A DNA stretch of 64,000 nt from Branchiostoma belcheri (GCF_001625305.1 NW_017804187.1:1707837-1771836); one strand, 5' to 3'. Positions 11,401 through 21,947 are shown, counted from the stretch's first letter. The notes: generated by a model from the letters alone, not told the origin. Made by a program: numbers and translations.

Positions 11401-14400
11401 ACTTCCTGTAGACAACATAACAGGAACATTGTTACAGTAATGAATAACATTCTGGAACTTCTGCACACACTTCTGCCTTCCTATATAACTGGAATAGCAT
11501 GTTATTAATCTTAAATTTCTAAACCATGGTGCGCACTCCATCGTCTCCCGAGACGGAAGGATGCCAACAACAATCTTAAATTTCAGACACAATCACACAT
11601 GCATGCACTGACACATACAGACATACCATTACATACAGACACAGACGCACTCACACACACACATGCACACACAGATACACACACACACTCACAATCACGG
11701 AGATTACACTAACCAAATGACCAACTAACATGATGAGACTCCCTTACCCCAGGCTGGCTTCCAGTGTTGTGTCTGCCTCCCTGTTGGCCAGGATTCTCTT
11801 CCTTGTTGTCTCGCTCCCAATCCTGATGCAAGAAACATTGGTTTCAACATAATTATGCTCTCTTACTTGAACTTGAATGGCACATGTATTCCTTATAGAT
11901 AGCACATAAAAGTCTGAATTGAGCCGCATTTTCTATTACAGCAGTACAGAAGAAATTGACAGTTATACATGTAGGCAATATTGTATATGTGAATACTGGT
12001 AGAAACTTCTTGATTCCCAACCACTTGTTCAAAGAACTTTGCTATTCACTTATTCACCAACCTGAATCAAATGAAATTATGTAGTAATCATGGGTATCTA
12101 CAAGTTCAGAGCCAGCAAGTACACATCAATAAACATGAACCTGTTAGAAACGCAGCACAGGTATACTGACAATTCACTTGTACAACCATTGCATGACCCA
12201 AGAAGTGGGGAGAACTGACCTGCCCTGCTCGAACTGCATCTGGCGTTTCTTCTGTGCGTCCATGTTCAGTTTGATGGCGAGATCAGCAAGCTCCTTCTTC
12301 AGCTTAAACTGTTCCTCCTGGGACAACAGAGCAAAAGGTCAATCTTTGCTAAGGTGTAAGGAAATACATTGAATTTTCATTGTGAATTTGTAGTCTTACA
12401 TCTATCTTAGATAGTTTTCAACCATGAAGTTAGATGTTCAAAGGTTAGGTGTAACAGGTCGTTCAGTGTACCGTTCAGCTAACCGCCGCCACACCACATG
12501 CCTGCAAAGCTGTTGTGTTATGCAAAGGGCTGCTACACTGAAGGTGTGGTTACTTACAGGCTATACAGATACATTTTGTACAGATACAGAAGCTGGTGTA
12601 TTACATGAAGGCCAGTTGTATCAGCTATACGGATACAGATTACTTGGTCAATTTTACAGATACAGAATGATGCAAATGTACATGATACAACTGTAAGCTT
12701 TCGTAGAACTTCAAATGAAAGCTTGGCAGTCTTGGCCACTTTTTTTTTACCTCCTTCTGCTGCATCTTCTGTGTGAACTCCAAGTTCATCCTCTCCAGTT
12801 CCGTCCGCACCAGCTCCATGGCTGCCTGCTTTGCCTTGTACTGGCGCTCTGCATCACTCCTGAAATATGACAAATTTTCTTTATAATCTTGAATAGTAAC
12901 CTGTAACCACCTCATGGTTGTCTCTGTGCACACTGTGCAACATATAATCTCCAATCAAATGTTCTTCGTACTTTTACACTGAGTAAGAATTTTTCAATGG
13001 TGTGCCTAAAGGTAAAATTACAAATGGTGCAACTATGTTGACTTGTTTTTCAAAACGTTTTAATTAAAAATGTGTAGGTAATTTTGAATGTTGCCTGCAC
13101 CAGTGCAGAATCTTGTCATTTGCGTTGAGATATAACAGTACTTACTCATGTAGAAGAGCCTTTCTTGTCTTGTCCTTAAACTGCTGCATGTATTCTGCCG
13201 ACTGGCTGATGTGCTCTTTTGTTTTCTGTAAAACAGAAGTATTAATGGTATGAGGAAACAATCAGTGCAGTAAGTTTGCCACTGTTTTAAGAGTTCTCCA
13301 TTGTATGTATTGGCTAAGGGTAATGTTACAAAGAGTAAATGTGCTTTACTTGTATTTTTTTTGTGCTGCCAAACTTAAATTTCAGTACCAAGGACAGCCA
13401 CTGTCTCTTTCTGATCAACAGTAACTCTCTTTACATCTGTAGATGTTGCTTAAAGTGACTTTAAGTTTCTTATGATAACTAATGAGAAATCATCATTATG
13501 GTAAAATCAGTTAGTTTGAGCCATGTTTTGAAGTGACCATGGATCAAAGATGGTGCCTTATCTTGTCAATGTGGGTTGTGTATAAGAAGACCAGATTCTA
13601 TACTATAGGTCCGCTGGGTTAGACAGGTTTGACTTAGCCTCTATAGCAGGCTCATAGAACTTGGGGTTTGGTGGTCTTCGGCTGTTTTCTGATTAGCCCA
13701 GTTCTAGCAGGCTTATAGAACTGGGGGTTTGGTGGTCTTCAGCTGTTTTCTGATTAGCCCAGTTCTAAAAACCGGTAATTCAACCAGGCCGGCTATGTTG
13801 TCTATATGCAATCAGAAAATAGCACATAAAAGATCCCAAAGACCCTGAAGATCCCCAAACCCCCAGTTTTTGGCATGCTATGGCGGCTAGGTTTGACAGC
13901 ATTTTAGGTCTGACCTCCTCCGTCTGGTGTACGTAGTCCCTCTGCAGCTGCTCCTGAGTCTGAAGAGTTTTGTTCAACTTCTTGTCCTCCTCCAGGGTTT
14001 TCTTCTGGATGGCTGCAAGGTAACAAATCTTGTCATTAATTAAAGAATTAAATTTAATACATGTAACAGGTTTCTCCATGGACTGACTCAATTTATGACA
14101 TAGTTACCAATCAATCAATCAATACCCACAATCCCACCAAGCTTTCTCCATCAAGAAAACCTAAAAAAAACACATTTCTTCTGAAATCACAAAACTCCCT
14201 TTAAAACAGAAAAATTGCTGCTGCCTTCTAAGATTAACAGAGACCACCTAAAAACAAGCAATGTGAGGCAATGTGTCCCTTTATGTTTTATACCAATTAA
14301 TAGCTAGAACCCCCTATGACACAAAATAAGAAACTGTTTTCAGTCATTGACATCACACTTTTGCCTCACATATATCAGTTTGTAACTATGGGATAGGATT

Positions 14401-16701
14401 GATCCAACTTCCTACATTAAAAAATGACCAAAAAATTGACTTTGAATTTAGTTTTGCGGCCCTGAAATTGAATTGGATGATTTTGAACTTTGAAGAAATG
14501 GCACATCATGCCTTCAGAGATATTCCTTAAGCCGGAGGGCAGCTTACACCAGCAGCTATACTGATACAGATACATAATTGATACAGATATAGATACGTAC
14601 AGTTCTCGAGATCTCTGATGACCCGTTTGACGTGTCGCTGTTTCTTGAGCACGTCTCCCTCCACACGCTTCAGCTCACGCTCCGCCTGCTTGTGCTGCCA
14701 CATGTGGTCCTGACAACAACAAGAAACACTCGTTTGTTTGTTTTTATGTTTACCAAAGGAAAACATATTGTTTTTGCTCAGTTTCCTCTTCTTCTTCTTC
14801 TCCAAACACTGACCTCTGACCTGGTCAATGACCTGAACCAGACCGTCTCTCACCATGGTAACTACTAGTAGTGTTGGGTTACATCATGTTGCAATTTTAT
14901 AGCAGGATGGATTTAGAGTCTTGGCACCATTATGTGTTTCAAGAAAGATTAAAAATTTTTGAACTTCCAATTTGTTATGTAGGAAATAACAGTCCAAACC
15001 TGCTTCAGAATTACTTATATCGACACAAATGAACTTTGGGGTCAACTTGAAGTTCAAGGTGAAGTTTGTCCTTACCTCCACGACCTTCATCCTCTTCTCG
15101 TAGTCCTTCTGGTCCTTCTTGATCTTGGCTTGAAGGTCGACGACCGTCTCCACGGAGGAGGCACGTCTTGGGGACGTCTTGACGCGCGGGGAGAGCTCCT
15201 TCACCTCAAAGGTGTGCGTGTAGCGGTGGGAGTCCAGGAACCCCTCAGGTCCTACCTTACGCTCCTTCTCTCTGGGTTGGGGGGAGAGTTGGGCATGCAA
15301 TCTCGGTTAAGTACAGATAGCAACAACATTACTGTAAATCATTTCATATTTGTGGTAGATGAGAAAATTTTACATTAATTTAGAAAAAGTCTGCGAACTA
15401 CTTGTTCTCCAAAGGCCAAATTTAATTTGTTGGTTCACAGATCTGCTTCATTTTTTTTCTGACTTGCAAAAAAATAATTCAGGTTGCAATCAACCCCAAA
15501 ATTAGCCTCATATTTTGGCCCCAATAGTTGAAGAAAATCCTTGTCTTCCTAGTTGTTACAGTGAGTTTTTACAGCAATCAATGTAAAGGTTTGATTAAAA
15601 GTTTAAAATTTACTGTTTTGGAATGAACTGGTATGAATTAAATGGGAGAGCTGCTTGAAGAATGATGTAGATAGGATAATATGTGTAGGTGTCTGTGCTT
15701 TTGTTTGAAAACCACTTTGCAATGGGGCCTTTCAGGTTGTCATTTATATTCAAATGTAGTGCTTGCCAGTGGGAATTTCTTTCCAATCACTAAATTGATC
15801 TTTTCTCTGTAAAACAATGGACTCCAGTTATTTGTCTAATACAATCTGGACTATTTCTCATTAGGCAACACCAAGTTAATTTTTTTGTTCTTAGACTTAA
15901 AGAAAAAGTTTTTTTAACACATCTTGATGTATTTACTCTGTATCAATGTATGTAATTGCCAGTGTCCTTTTTACTAGCTGTGGGTCCAAAAATAAAGAAA
16001 TCTTTAAGAAACAAGAAGACTTCAGACTTCCGGATGTATTGGTTTTTTGTGACCTTCAAGTTCACCCCATTTCCTGTATCTGAACTTTTAACACTGTCAT
16101 CTGCTTGTCAATCTTTCTCCCACCCCATGTGCTGTCAACCTACATGTCCAGACAGGCACATAAACCCACAGCTCAGCCACCCAAAGCAATACTTCCGTAT
16201 GAGAATGTAGTAAAAGACATACTTGAGAAAGTTGGCATATTCGGCGGCGCTCTTCCTGTCAACCTACTCTGTCCAAACAAACAGACACACAAACACACAG
16301 CTCAGCCACCCAAAACAATACTTCTATAAAGTAGTAAAAGATTGAGAACGTACTTGAGAAAGCTGGCGTACTCCGCATTGGTCTTGTTGGTGGGTAGTTC
16401 CAGGTTGATCTTTCTCTCCCCCCGCCCTATATACATGTACTGTCATCCTATTCTGTCTGGACAAACATACACACAAACCCACATCTCAGCCACACAAAAC
16501 AACACTTCTAGTTCTGCACAAGAAAATACTAAAAGGTTGAAGAACGTACTTGAGAAAGCTGGCGTACTCAGCAGCGCTCTTGTTGGTGGGTAGTTCCAGG
16601 TCAATCTTGGGCGGTCGGCGCAGCTCGAAAGCGCTGCCGGGTCGGGCGATGACATCGTACCGGCTGTGCAGCAGGTTGGTGTGCTCAAATGGGAGAACCA
16701 T
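8358..16701 (-). CDS. Coiled-coil protein, 567 aa, 15 exons, cilium-linked candidate
   Basis: Fifteen phase-compatible exons on the minus strand: 16550-16701, 15076-15271, 14601-14709, 13915-14012, 13146-13225, 12751-12859, 12220-12317, 11748-11822, 11305-11405, 10742-10869, 10083-10238, 9612-9698, 9172-9312, 8659-8751 and 8358-8438. They total 1,704 nt including the stop. The N-terminus (MVLPFEHTNLLHSRYDVIA, then FELRRPPKIDLELP) is not coiled coil. From about residue 90 nearly everything is Lys/Glu/Gln/Arg-rich heptad-like helix; the C-terminus (GYLDQGHTLTSFG) is again non-helical. There is no signal peptide or membrane segment. I do not recognise the family. The composition resembles axonemal or centrosomal coiled-coil proteins, and an X-box lies upstream, so a ciliary role is inferred. 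A missed small exon cannot be excluded. Confidence 0.85.
8659..8751 (-). CDS. Coiled-coil gene exon 14
   Basis: Acceptor TCTCCACAG, donor GTAGGT. Encodes TTVDRETMYENIVKLRERLR and EDKYVMGEEER; phase 0 at both ends. Confidence 0.85.
8828..9148 (+). repeat. 15-bp minisatellite, about 21 units, abutting a splice donor
   Basis: Regular array of CCCTGTTCTGTGGAA-type units (variants TATAGAA, CTGTAGAA). It starts 24 bp past the donor of exon 13 and lies in the intron between exons 13 and 14. The repetitive open frames in several phases here are products of the 15-bp period, not genes. Confidence 0.95.
9172..9312 (-). CDS. Coiled-coil gene exon 13
   Basis: Acceptor TTTTAACAG, donor GTATGC. Encodes 47 residues from VVKKMQDQLSKLKKKNSSTI to LQREKAQLMK; strongly helical and charged. 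Confidence 0.87.
9612..9698 (-). CDS. Coiled-coil gene exon 12
   Basis: Acceptor GATTTCCAG, donor GTCAGA (weak). Encodes RAVGKAQQQEHSMYEKVRQS and EYSRTKQEQ, 29 codons. Confidence 0.85.
10083..10238 (-). CDS. Coiled-coil gene exon 11
   Basis: Acceptor CCCTCCCAG, donor GTACAG. Encodes 52 residues from AHSLRKQQRLNALVRTKAVE to RRRKHEDKMKHFK. The highly charged segment is the longest exon-sized helix of the gene. Confidence 0.88.
10270..10500 (+). repeat. Decayed ~16-bp tandem repeat
   Basis: Irregular units of the form TATGTTCCGAAAACC and GTGTTCCAAAAAATCC. It fills the start of the intron between exons 10 and 11 and is non-coding. Confidence 0.6.
10742..10869 (-). CDS. Coiled-coil gene exon 10
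   Basis: Acceptor ACATTTCAG, donor GTACGT. Encodes EARRLRDSLNLLEKNADVQR then KLQEEAQQADLDLRSKQIDQ; classic heptad pattern. Confidence 0.88.
11305..11405 (-). CDS. Coiled-coil gene exon 9
   Basis: Acceptor GTCTACAG, donor GTATGT. Encodes KSEGGTRRFETGKRLLSAEL then NTTRSHLQERARDG. The Gly-rich start may be a hinge in the coiled coil. Confidence 0.85.
11748..11822 (-). CDS. Coiled-coil gene exon 8
   Basis: Acceptor TTGCATCAG, donor GTAAGG. Encodes RIGSETTRKRILANREADTT then LEASLG, 75 nt. Confidence 0.83.
12220..12317 (-). CDS. Coiled-coil gene exon 7
   Basis: Acceptor TTGTCCCAG, donor GTCAGT. Encodes EEQFKLKKELADLAIKLNMD then AQKKRQMQFEQG. Confidence 0.86.
12430..12620 (+). mobile_element. Degraded LINE 3'-end fragment
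   Basis: Shows the [18 protein letters not shown] reading and the TGCCTGCAAAGCTGTTGTGTTA tract (interrupted) shared with the better preserved LINE tails at 27643-27955, 28205-28512 and 55128-55250. It ends in TACAGATACAG-type tail repeats and lies in an intron. Confidence 0.65.
12751..12859 (-). CDS. Coiled-coil gene exon 6
   Basis: Acceptor ATATTTCAG, donor GTAAAA. Encodes SDAERQYKAKQAAMELVRTE then LERMNLEFTQKMQQKE. Confidence 0.87.
13146..13225 (-). CDS. Coiled-coil gene exon 5
   Basis: Acceptor GTTTTACAG, donor GTAAGT. Encodes KTKEHISQSAEYMQQFKDKT then RKALLH, with two bases of a Glu codon. Confidence 0.86.
13634..13889 (+). mobile_element. hAT-type MITE (family B) with 8-bp target duplication
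   Basis: Begins TAGCCTCTATAGCAGGC and ends GGCATGCTATGGCGGCTA (imperfect terminal inverted repeats). It is flanked by GGTTTGAC at 13626-13633 and 13890-13897. One end segment (about 60 bp, from the CAGGCTTATAGAACTGGGG block) is repeated in tandem. The insertion sits only 17 bp beyond the exon 4 donor at 13914. Eight-base target duplications are the hallmark of hAT elements. Confidence 0.9.
13915..14012 (-). CDS. Coiled-coil gene exon 4
   Basis: Acceptor TACCTTGCAG, donor GTCAGA. Encodes SIQKKTLEEDKKLNKTLQTQ then EQLQRDYVHQTEE (first base from exon 3). Confidence 0.86.
14601..14709 (-). CDS. Coiled-coil gene exon 3
   Basis: Acceptor GTTGTCAG, donor GTACGT. Encodes DHMWQHKQAERELKRVEGDV then LKKQRHVKRVIRDLEN. 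Confidence 0.87.
14788..14905 (+). repeat. Dispersed 'ACCATGGTAAC' repeat, copy 2
   Basis: CAAACACTGACCTCTGACCT, then GTCTCTCACCATGGTAAC and GTTGGGTTACATCATGTTGC. Nearly identical to 23083-23210 and partly to 3286-3360. Lies in the intron between exons 2 and 3. Confidence 0.8.
15076..15271 (-). CDS. Coiled-coil gene exon 2
   Basis: Acceptor CCCAACCCAG, donor GTAAGG. Encodes KEKERKVGPEGFLDSHRYTH, then TFEVKELSPRVKTSPRRASS and the first heptads (VVDLQAKIKKDQKDYEKRMK). The Ser/Pro/Arg linker before the coiled coil may be a phosphorylated hinge (inference). Confidence 0.88.
15302..16157. other. Intron 1 of coiled-coil gene, nothing recognised
   Basis: AT-rich intronic sequence. I see no exon, transposon end or tandem array here. 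Confidence 0.5.
16158..16412 (-). pseudogene. Two decayed tandem copies of the 3' end of coding exon 1
   Basis: Copy at about 16280-16412: minus strand reads INLELPTNKTNAEYASFLK, then the donor GTACGT. Copy at about 16158-16272: reads SAAEYANFLK, then GTATGT. Both repeat the end of the genuine exon (IDLELPTNKSAAEYASFLK) together with flanking intron (CTCAGCCACCCAAAACAATACT). Donors survive, but no acceptor with a pyrimidine tract precedes them, so normal inclusion is unlikely. Confidence 0.85.
16550..16701 (-). CDS. Coiled-coil gene coding exon 1
   Basis: ATG at 16701-16699 immediately follows an acceptor-like CTGCAG/G, so a non-coding 5' exon is expected. Encodes MVLPFEHTNLLHSRYDVIAR, PGSAFELRRPPKIDLELPTN and KSAAEYASFLK; donor GTACGT at 16549. 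This start is chosen because no in-phase exon continues upstream. Confidence 0.85.
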
Positions 16702-16702
16702 C

Positions 16703-17929
16703 CTGCAGCTGGGGGTGATGGAAAACAGGAAAAAGGGTGAATAGAAAAAAGGTCCCATTCCACTCTGTGCAGAGCATAGGAGTGGCACCCATCGCCATTT
16801 CTGTAGCCCTTGGGCCACACAGACACAGTTGTGCAAGCACTTACCAGCAGGAGGCTAGTCCATTGGTAGTGGTGTGAGTTTAACTCCCATATTCTTTCTC
16901 AAATGCTGAGTGCTAAGCAGAGAATGCAGTAATATGTATGTACGATTTTCAAAGTCTTTGTTACGACTCGGCCGGGGATTGAACTCACAACCTACCATTA
17001 TACCAAATGCAAGGTGAGGACTACCCAATTGGCCATTGCACCCGTAACCTAAAAGGTCGATAGCACCTCATTATTAGTAGAAATGCCACACCAATTTAAT
17101 TTGCTAGTTCTCTAGCACACTTTTTGTATATTGTACGTACAGAATCTTGCAGAATGAATTCCATACAGCATTACAAAACAACTACCATGTCTAATGCAAT
17201 AAAACTACACAACAAGAAAAAAAAGAACAACAACATCATAATACTTGCTTATTTGCAACTGGATCCGGTTACCCACCTTTACTGTTCTAACCCAGTCACC
17301 GCTTTGTGTTCTTGTGTTGACTGTGTTTTACATAATTTGTGTCAACTGATCCCTTTATACATTTTGCAGAAGGGGCACAGTGGCATTGTCAAAGCTTTTG
17401 CAACCCATAACATCTCATTGTCAAGTGCACACTTCAAGTGTAGCTTAGAGGCATAATATTTGGATATGAACAATAATAGAATGCTTATCCTACTACTAAT
17501 AGTTTCAACCAAGGAACAATACGTTGCTTAAGGTAGGTTACAGTATTGTCATTGCAGATGTTCTGGGGTATATGGGCAACCTTAAGAGAGTTTGATATTA
17601 AAATATGAACACCTAGTTTTATATCTATACTTATTTATCTATTTATTTATTTCTGTTACTAGTGTTAGGTTTAGCCAGGGTAGCTTTGATTGATGCAATT
17701 GCAACTACTGCTTTACAGGTCGTCCCAGGGTCACAAATAGCACAAAGTTTGTATAGTTACAAACAAACTACAACTACACACATTCGACAATACAATCTAG
17801 ATGTGTATAAAACACACCCTTCTTGCAAAGTTAACCATCCACGCAAGTGTCATGACACCAACCTATGCGAAACCAGGGAGAAACATAGATTAAACAAACA
17901 AACGCTAAAACGGCTCGGTTAATATTACC
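16703..17929 (-). other. Probable 5' UTR intron of coiled-coil gene
   Basis: A minus-strand donor (GAGAAAG then GTAATATT) at 17929/17928 could pair with the acceptor at 16704-16703. No repeats of note are present apart from a short TTATTTATTT tract at 17635-17655. Confidence 0.35.
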
Positions 17930-18145
17930 TTTCTCCGTGCCAAAGTCGGTGGCTGTTCCAACTGTTGACGTTTTTCTCCCAACGCAGAAGTTGTTTTTGT
18001 TTACATCTGCACTCAAAGCGATCCTAAATGATGTTTATAAGCAGAGCACTTGTAGAAATAGAGGTATAATAGCAGCGTGGGAAAGGTTTGAGCCCGCACT
18101 TAGCTATTACCTGTGTGCCGGCACACCTGGCCAGTCTACCTGCCC

Positions 18146-18159
18146 GTCGCCTAGGAGAC
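18146..18159. promoter_or_regulatory. RFX-type X-box, candidate ciliary promoter
   Basis: GTCGCC-TA-GGAGAC fits the X-box consensus RYYNYY-N(1-3)-RRNRAC on both strands. It lies in the GC-rich patch at 18120-18250, about 1.45 kb upstream of the coiled-coil ATG and about 220 bp upstream of a plausible 5' UTR donor at 17929. RFX factors drive many ciliary genes through such sites near the promoter. The link to this gene is inferred. Confidence 0.5.
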
Positions 18160-18658
18160 GGACGGACGCGGACGGTGGCCCGGCCGGCGGAGCACCGCCT
18201 TCTGTTGTACGTATCAATGCGCCAGGCGTTGACTTCCGGGTTTGTTTATATTTCGTCAATTCACGAGTTTGATTTGCGTTAAATACGGATTTTTTTGTCT
18301 CTAGTTATTTTCTTTATCTAATTCGGGATAGATCAGAAATAAATTTGGACATAAGTGATGTATGGATAGGTTTTCATGCATTTGTTGATGATTGGACTCT
18401 TTTCTTTAAGCGGAAGGACACACGACCTGTCAGGTTGTAGCCATGGACACAGGGCTGCAGTGTGTCCTGCAGATCAGTTTGTAACCGCTAGGGGCGCCGT
18501 TAAGCTGTATTGAGCGATCGTTTGATCAATTTACTTATACTGGGCGGTGGGTTTGTCTGTTGGTTTCTGTCTGGACATCATTACTCGAAAAGTTGTTGAT
18601 TGATCTATGTGAGTTCGATTGATGGACCCCCTGGCGGCTGTCTTTAGTACTGCAGCAT

Positions 18659-18953
18659 TAGAGAGTACAGTTTGCCAAACTGTACTCTCTAGCGGACCAA
18701 CTCTAGCCTCTACCAGGCTTCGGGAGGCGGCTGGAAAGAGTAGAAATCGGCCAAACAGAGGGAGATAACATGCCGAGGGAGTTGATCTAGAACAGTTTGC
18801 CGAGGGATAACATCCCGATTTCTACTCTTTCCAACTGCCTCCCGAAGCCTGGTAGAGCCTAGAGTTGGTCCGAGAGAAAGTACAGTTTGGAAAACTGTAC
18901 TCTCTAGCTGACCAACTCTCCAGGGCCTTCCCGAAGCCTGCTAGAGGCTACGA
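18659..18953. mobile_element. Nested foldback cluster of MITE family A
   Basis: Palindromic TACAGTTTGCCAAACTGTA core, then a full family A palindrome (CTCTACCAGGCTTCGGGAGG to its inverted partner CCTCCCGAAGCCTGGTAGAG), then another half ending GCCTGCTAGAGGCTA. The arms are inserted within or next to each other. Confidence 0.8.
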
Positions 18954-18959
18954 AACAAC

Positions 18960-19140
18960 CAAGACAACTGGACACGTCCGTCCCAACAGAGTGCCAATCA
19001 CCTCGTTGGTAACGGTTGCCATGGCGGGATTAAGCATATCCGCTGTTTTCCCTACACCACCTGCCATGACCGGGCCTGGGGTTCGTCCGGTTCTGACGTT
19101 GAGCGACTCGGTCCGTCTCGGAGAGATTAGGGGTAGATAA
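18960..19140 (-). other. GC-rich open stretch, possible exon of unknown gene
   Basis: On the minus strand an ATG opens a short frame reading MAGGVGKTADMLNPAMATVT, then NEVIGTLLGRTC, before running into MITE sequence. It is richer in GC than its surroundings but has no clear splice sites or known family, so it is listed only as a possibility. Confidence 0.2.
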
Positions 19141-19228
19141 CCTCCTTAATAGCAGGATCGATGGCTTAGGCTTTTTAGGGCTTTTACTATGCTATTTTTT
19201 TCTTCTTTCCTCCTTTAATAGCTGGCTA

Positions 19229-19379
19229 TAGTCTCCACCAGACTCGATCCTTTGCAGACTGAATAGATAGTAGAAATCGGCCTTAATAGAATGTAGCTGG
19301 CCAATTTGCCTGCCGTTACATTTATTTCTAGGCCGATTTCTACTATCTATTCGCCTGCAAAAGAGTCTGGTGGAGACTA
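19229..19379. mobile_element. Foldback MITE, family C
   Basis: TAGTCTCCACCAGACTC at the left and its inverse GAGTCTGGTGGAGACTA at the right. The inner arms carry AGTAGAAATCGGCC and GGCCGATTTCTACTATCTAT. Total 151 bp. The inner arm word is shared with family A, so the two families are related. Confidence 0.85.
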
Positions 19380-20349
19380 AGCAGGCTCTTACGACTTGGG
19401 CTTTTTAGGGTTTTTATGATATGCTTATTCTTCTTCTTCTTATGGCATATCACTTGTGGTTCGGATTGGTTAATTGATACAAAAATGGGCTTTGGGCTTT
19501 TATAATGCACTTTTTTTCTTCATATATGGCATATCACCGTTTTATCATCTACCATTTCTTATTATTATTTCGTCAACATTTCATACTTGTAGCGTTTAAA
19601 ATAGCCCAGGAACAAGCTATGTTATGTTTTTGGTATCACGAATAAACAGCTAGAGCCAGCCCGCAATACGAAACCAGGGGCAGAAGCAACCATTTTCCAT
19701 CAGTGATATCGCATGCTAGTCTCATAGATATCAGTATGCTATGGGATTGGGTTGATTCAACTTTAGTTACTACATTGAGAAAAAAAATTGTTGAGAAATG
19801 CGAGCAGTAAAGCTGGATTTGCATAGTCCCTTTTCTCATGAAAATTTTTCTCTATGACGCTTTGGGTGCCTTTGAAGCTTTAGGACTTGAACTCAATGGC
19901 TTTGGTGGCTATCTCGCCCTCCCCTCCCCATGTCAGCTTGTCGTCCCTCCCCCTCCCAGCCGCCTCTCTCCTTGTTTCCTGTCGTCGTGGTGGGATCCTG
20001 ACCGCTCTTAAGTTCTCGCCTGGCGAACCCTGAAGTCTGCGAAACCTTCTAATTATAGTAAAGTGGCGGGAGGATGGAAGCCAGCTGGCCTCCCTGGTAA
20101 TAACGACACAGGTGACACGCAGTGAGACAAGACAGTCTTGTTTTTGCCTCTAGTGTATACAAGATCGATCCATCAAGAGGGGAGTTAGCAATTGGGCAGT
20201 TCACTTACACGTACTCGACTTGAAAACCACATGGCTGCTGGGAGAACGGCCAAGTTACATCTAGCCACGGTACCGTCACCAACTGTAGGTTCTACATCAT
20301 ACAAATCTAGTCTTAGAGCAGGGAGGGACATTTCTGAGTCTTAGTATTG

Positions 20350-20860
20350 TATTGTATCCAGAACCGTGCCTATCTAGTTTTGTGCCTGAATGGGTTAGGG
20401 TTAGGACCAGGCACGGTTCTGGATAGTCTCCGCGTATCCAAGAACGTAGGTTTACCCTACGCACAGTTCTATGATACGCGTGGACTATCCAGGACTATGT
20501 TTCTGGATGAAGCATGGTTCTGGATAAAGCATCGTTCTGCATAGGTGATAACTATACAAGACTGTGTTCTGGATACATAATGGTTTTGGATAAAGTACGA
20601 TTCTGAATAGAGCATGGTTCTGAATAAAGCATTGTTCTGGATAAAGCGTGGTTTGAATAAAGCACGGTTTTGGATAAAGCGGGGTTTGGGATAAGCATTT
20701 TTCTGGATACATCATGGTTCTGGATAGGCGTGGACTATCCAGGACTGTATTCTGGAAAAAGCATGTTTAGAGCACGGTTCTGGATAGAGCACGGTTCTGG
20801 ATAGAGCACGGTTCTGGATAGAGCACGGTTCTGGATAAAGCACGGTTCTGGATATAACAT
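20350..20860 (+). repeat. Minisatellite cluster built on GGTTCTGGATA
   Basis: From 20470 units of 16-17 bp such as AGCACGGTTCTGGATAG and AAGCATGGTTCTGGATA recur; five near-perfect units sit at 20766-20855. The leading block 20350-20440 (with GCCTGAATGGGTTAGGGTTA) matches, inverted, two copies at about 62085-62215. Confidence 0.85.
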
Positions 20861-21287
20861 TGGTGTCGGTGTACAATGTACGTACGGAGTGTGTCCATGG
20901 AGAGACCACACCTAAACAACTATGGATCTGACATGTAAACGCCACAGCTGTTGTTAACAATAAATATATACCAGTAGCAGTAACTCAGAAAAGCATTGAA
21001 CAGATACGGAATAAGAACGGCGATGTTTGTACCCACAGACACATGTTTATACAAATAGACGATTTGGTGAATGAAACGTTACCAGTATTGATGTTACTAG
21101 TAGTAATCCGCCTATTGGAATGAACTTCCATTCCAATAGGCGGAAACCGATAACAGGCCAACATTGGGTTTATATAACTCATAACTGTACGAATTGAACA
21201 TAATGTACAAGTATGATTTGGAAGACAACAAAAACACAAAATACTCTTCTTTACGGAATTCAATTTAAACTATTGATGGTATTTTGG

Positions 21288-21661
21288 TAGTCTCCACCAG
21301 ACTCCTTTGCAGGCTGAATAAGTAATACAAATCGGCCTAAAAAGAATGTAGCTGGCCAGGGGATTGGCCTGCCATAGAGGGTCCAGTTTGCCTGCACAGG
21401 CCAACTCCCCTGGCCAGCTACATTCTTTTTAGGCCGATTTCTACTATTTATTAAGTCTCTTTATGTTCACGGTAGCAAATTTTCACGGTCTGAGAAAAAT
21501 GGATATGTTCACGGAACTATATATTCACGGAGGCTACAGGTGCAGGAAAAAGAAAGTACAGTAATTATTTGCTAATCTTGATGATAAGTTCACGGTACAG
21601 GGGTGACAGTGAAAAATCAGGAATTACAGTATTCAGCCTGCAAAAGAGTCTGGTGGAGACT
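21288..21661. mobile_element. Family C foldback MITE, interrupted by a later insertion
   Basis: Left end TAGTCTCCACCAGACTCCTT, central palindrome AGAATGTAGCTGGCCAGGGG, and right end AAAGAGTCTGGTGGAGACT. The right arm is split between TTTATT and CAGCCTGC by 181 bp of foreign sequence (21453-21633). Confidence 0.85.
21453..21633. mobile_element. 181-bp insertion inside MITE C
   Basis: Lies between two TATT copies (21449-21452 and 21630-21633), a candidate 4-bp target duplication. It contains five TTCACGG words and ends GGAATTACAGTATT. Family unknown. Confidence 0.6.
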
Positions 21662-21947
21662 GGATATTTTTGGCCGGTCGCCGGTCCACTGAAAAGAGCG
21701 TGTTATCTAGTGTCCGGAATGACTCAGTAAGTTCTGTGAGATAAAGTGACTTGCCGCCACGACAATAATCCAAAACAGACCAGTTCTAAAGTGTGAAGTA
21801 ATTTGGAATGGTTACTACCATGCAAGTAGGGGATATATCAAACAGTTAGTGAGCGGGGGTCTAACACGGGACCTGGACAGTGTAACAAGCACGGGGAAAT
21901 CACCTTACAAATAACGTTTGGACATCATGAAAGTTCATCAATTACAT

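Noticed and set aside
18865..19140. 91-aa plus-strand frame MVREKVQFGKLYSLADQL...
   Set aside because: Its first half is foldback MITE sequence; no family resemblance.
20390..20410. Telomere-like GGGTTAGGGTTAGG
   Set aside because: Only two units, inside a block repeated elsewhere; not a telomere.
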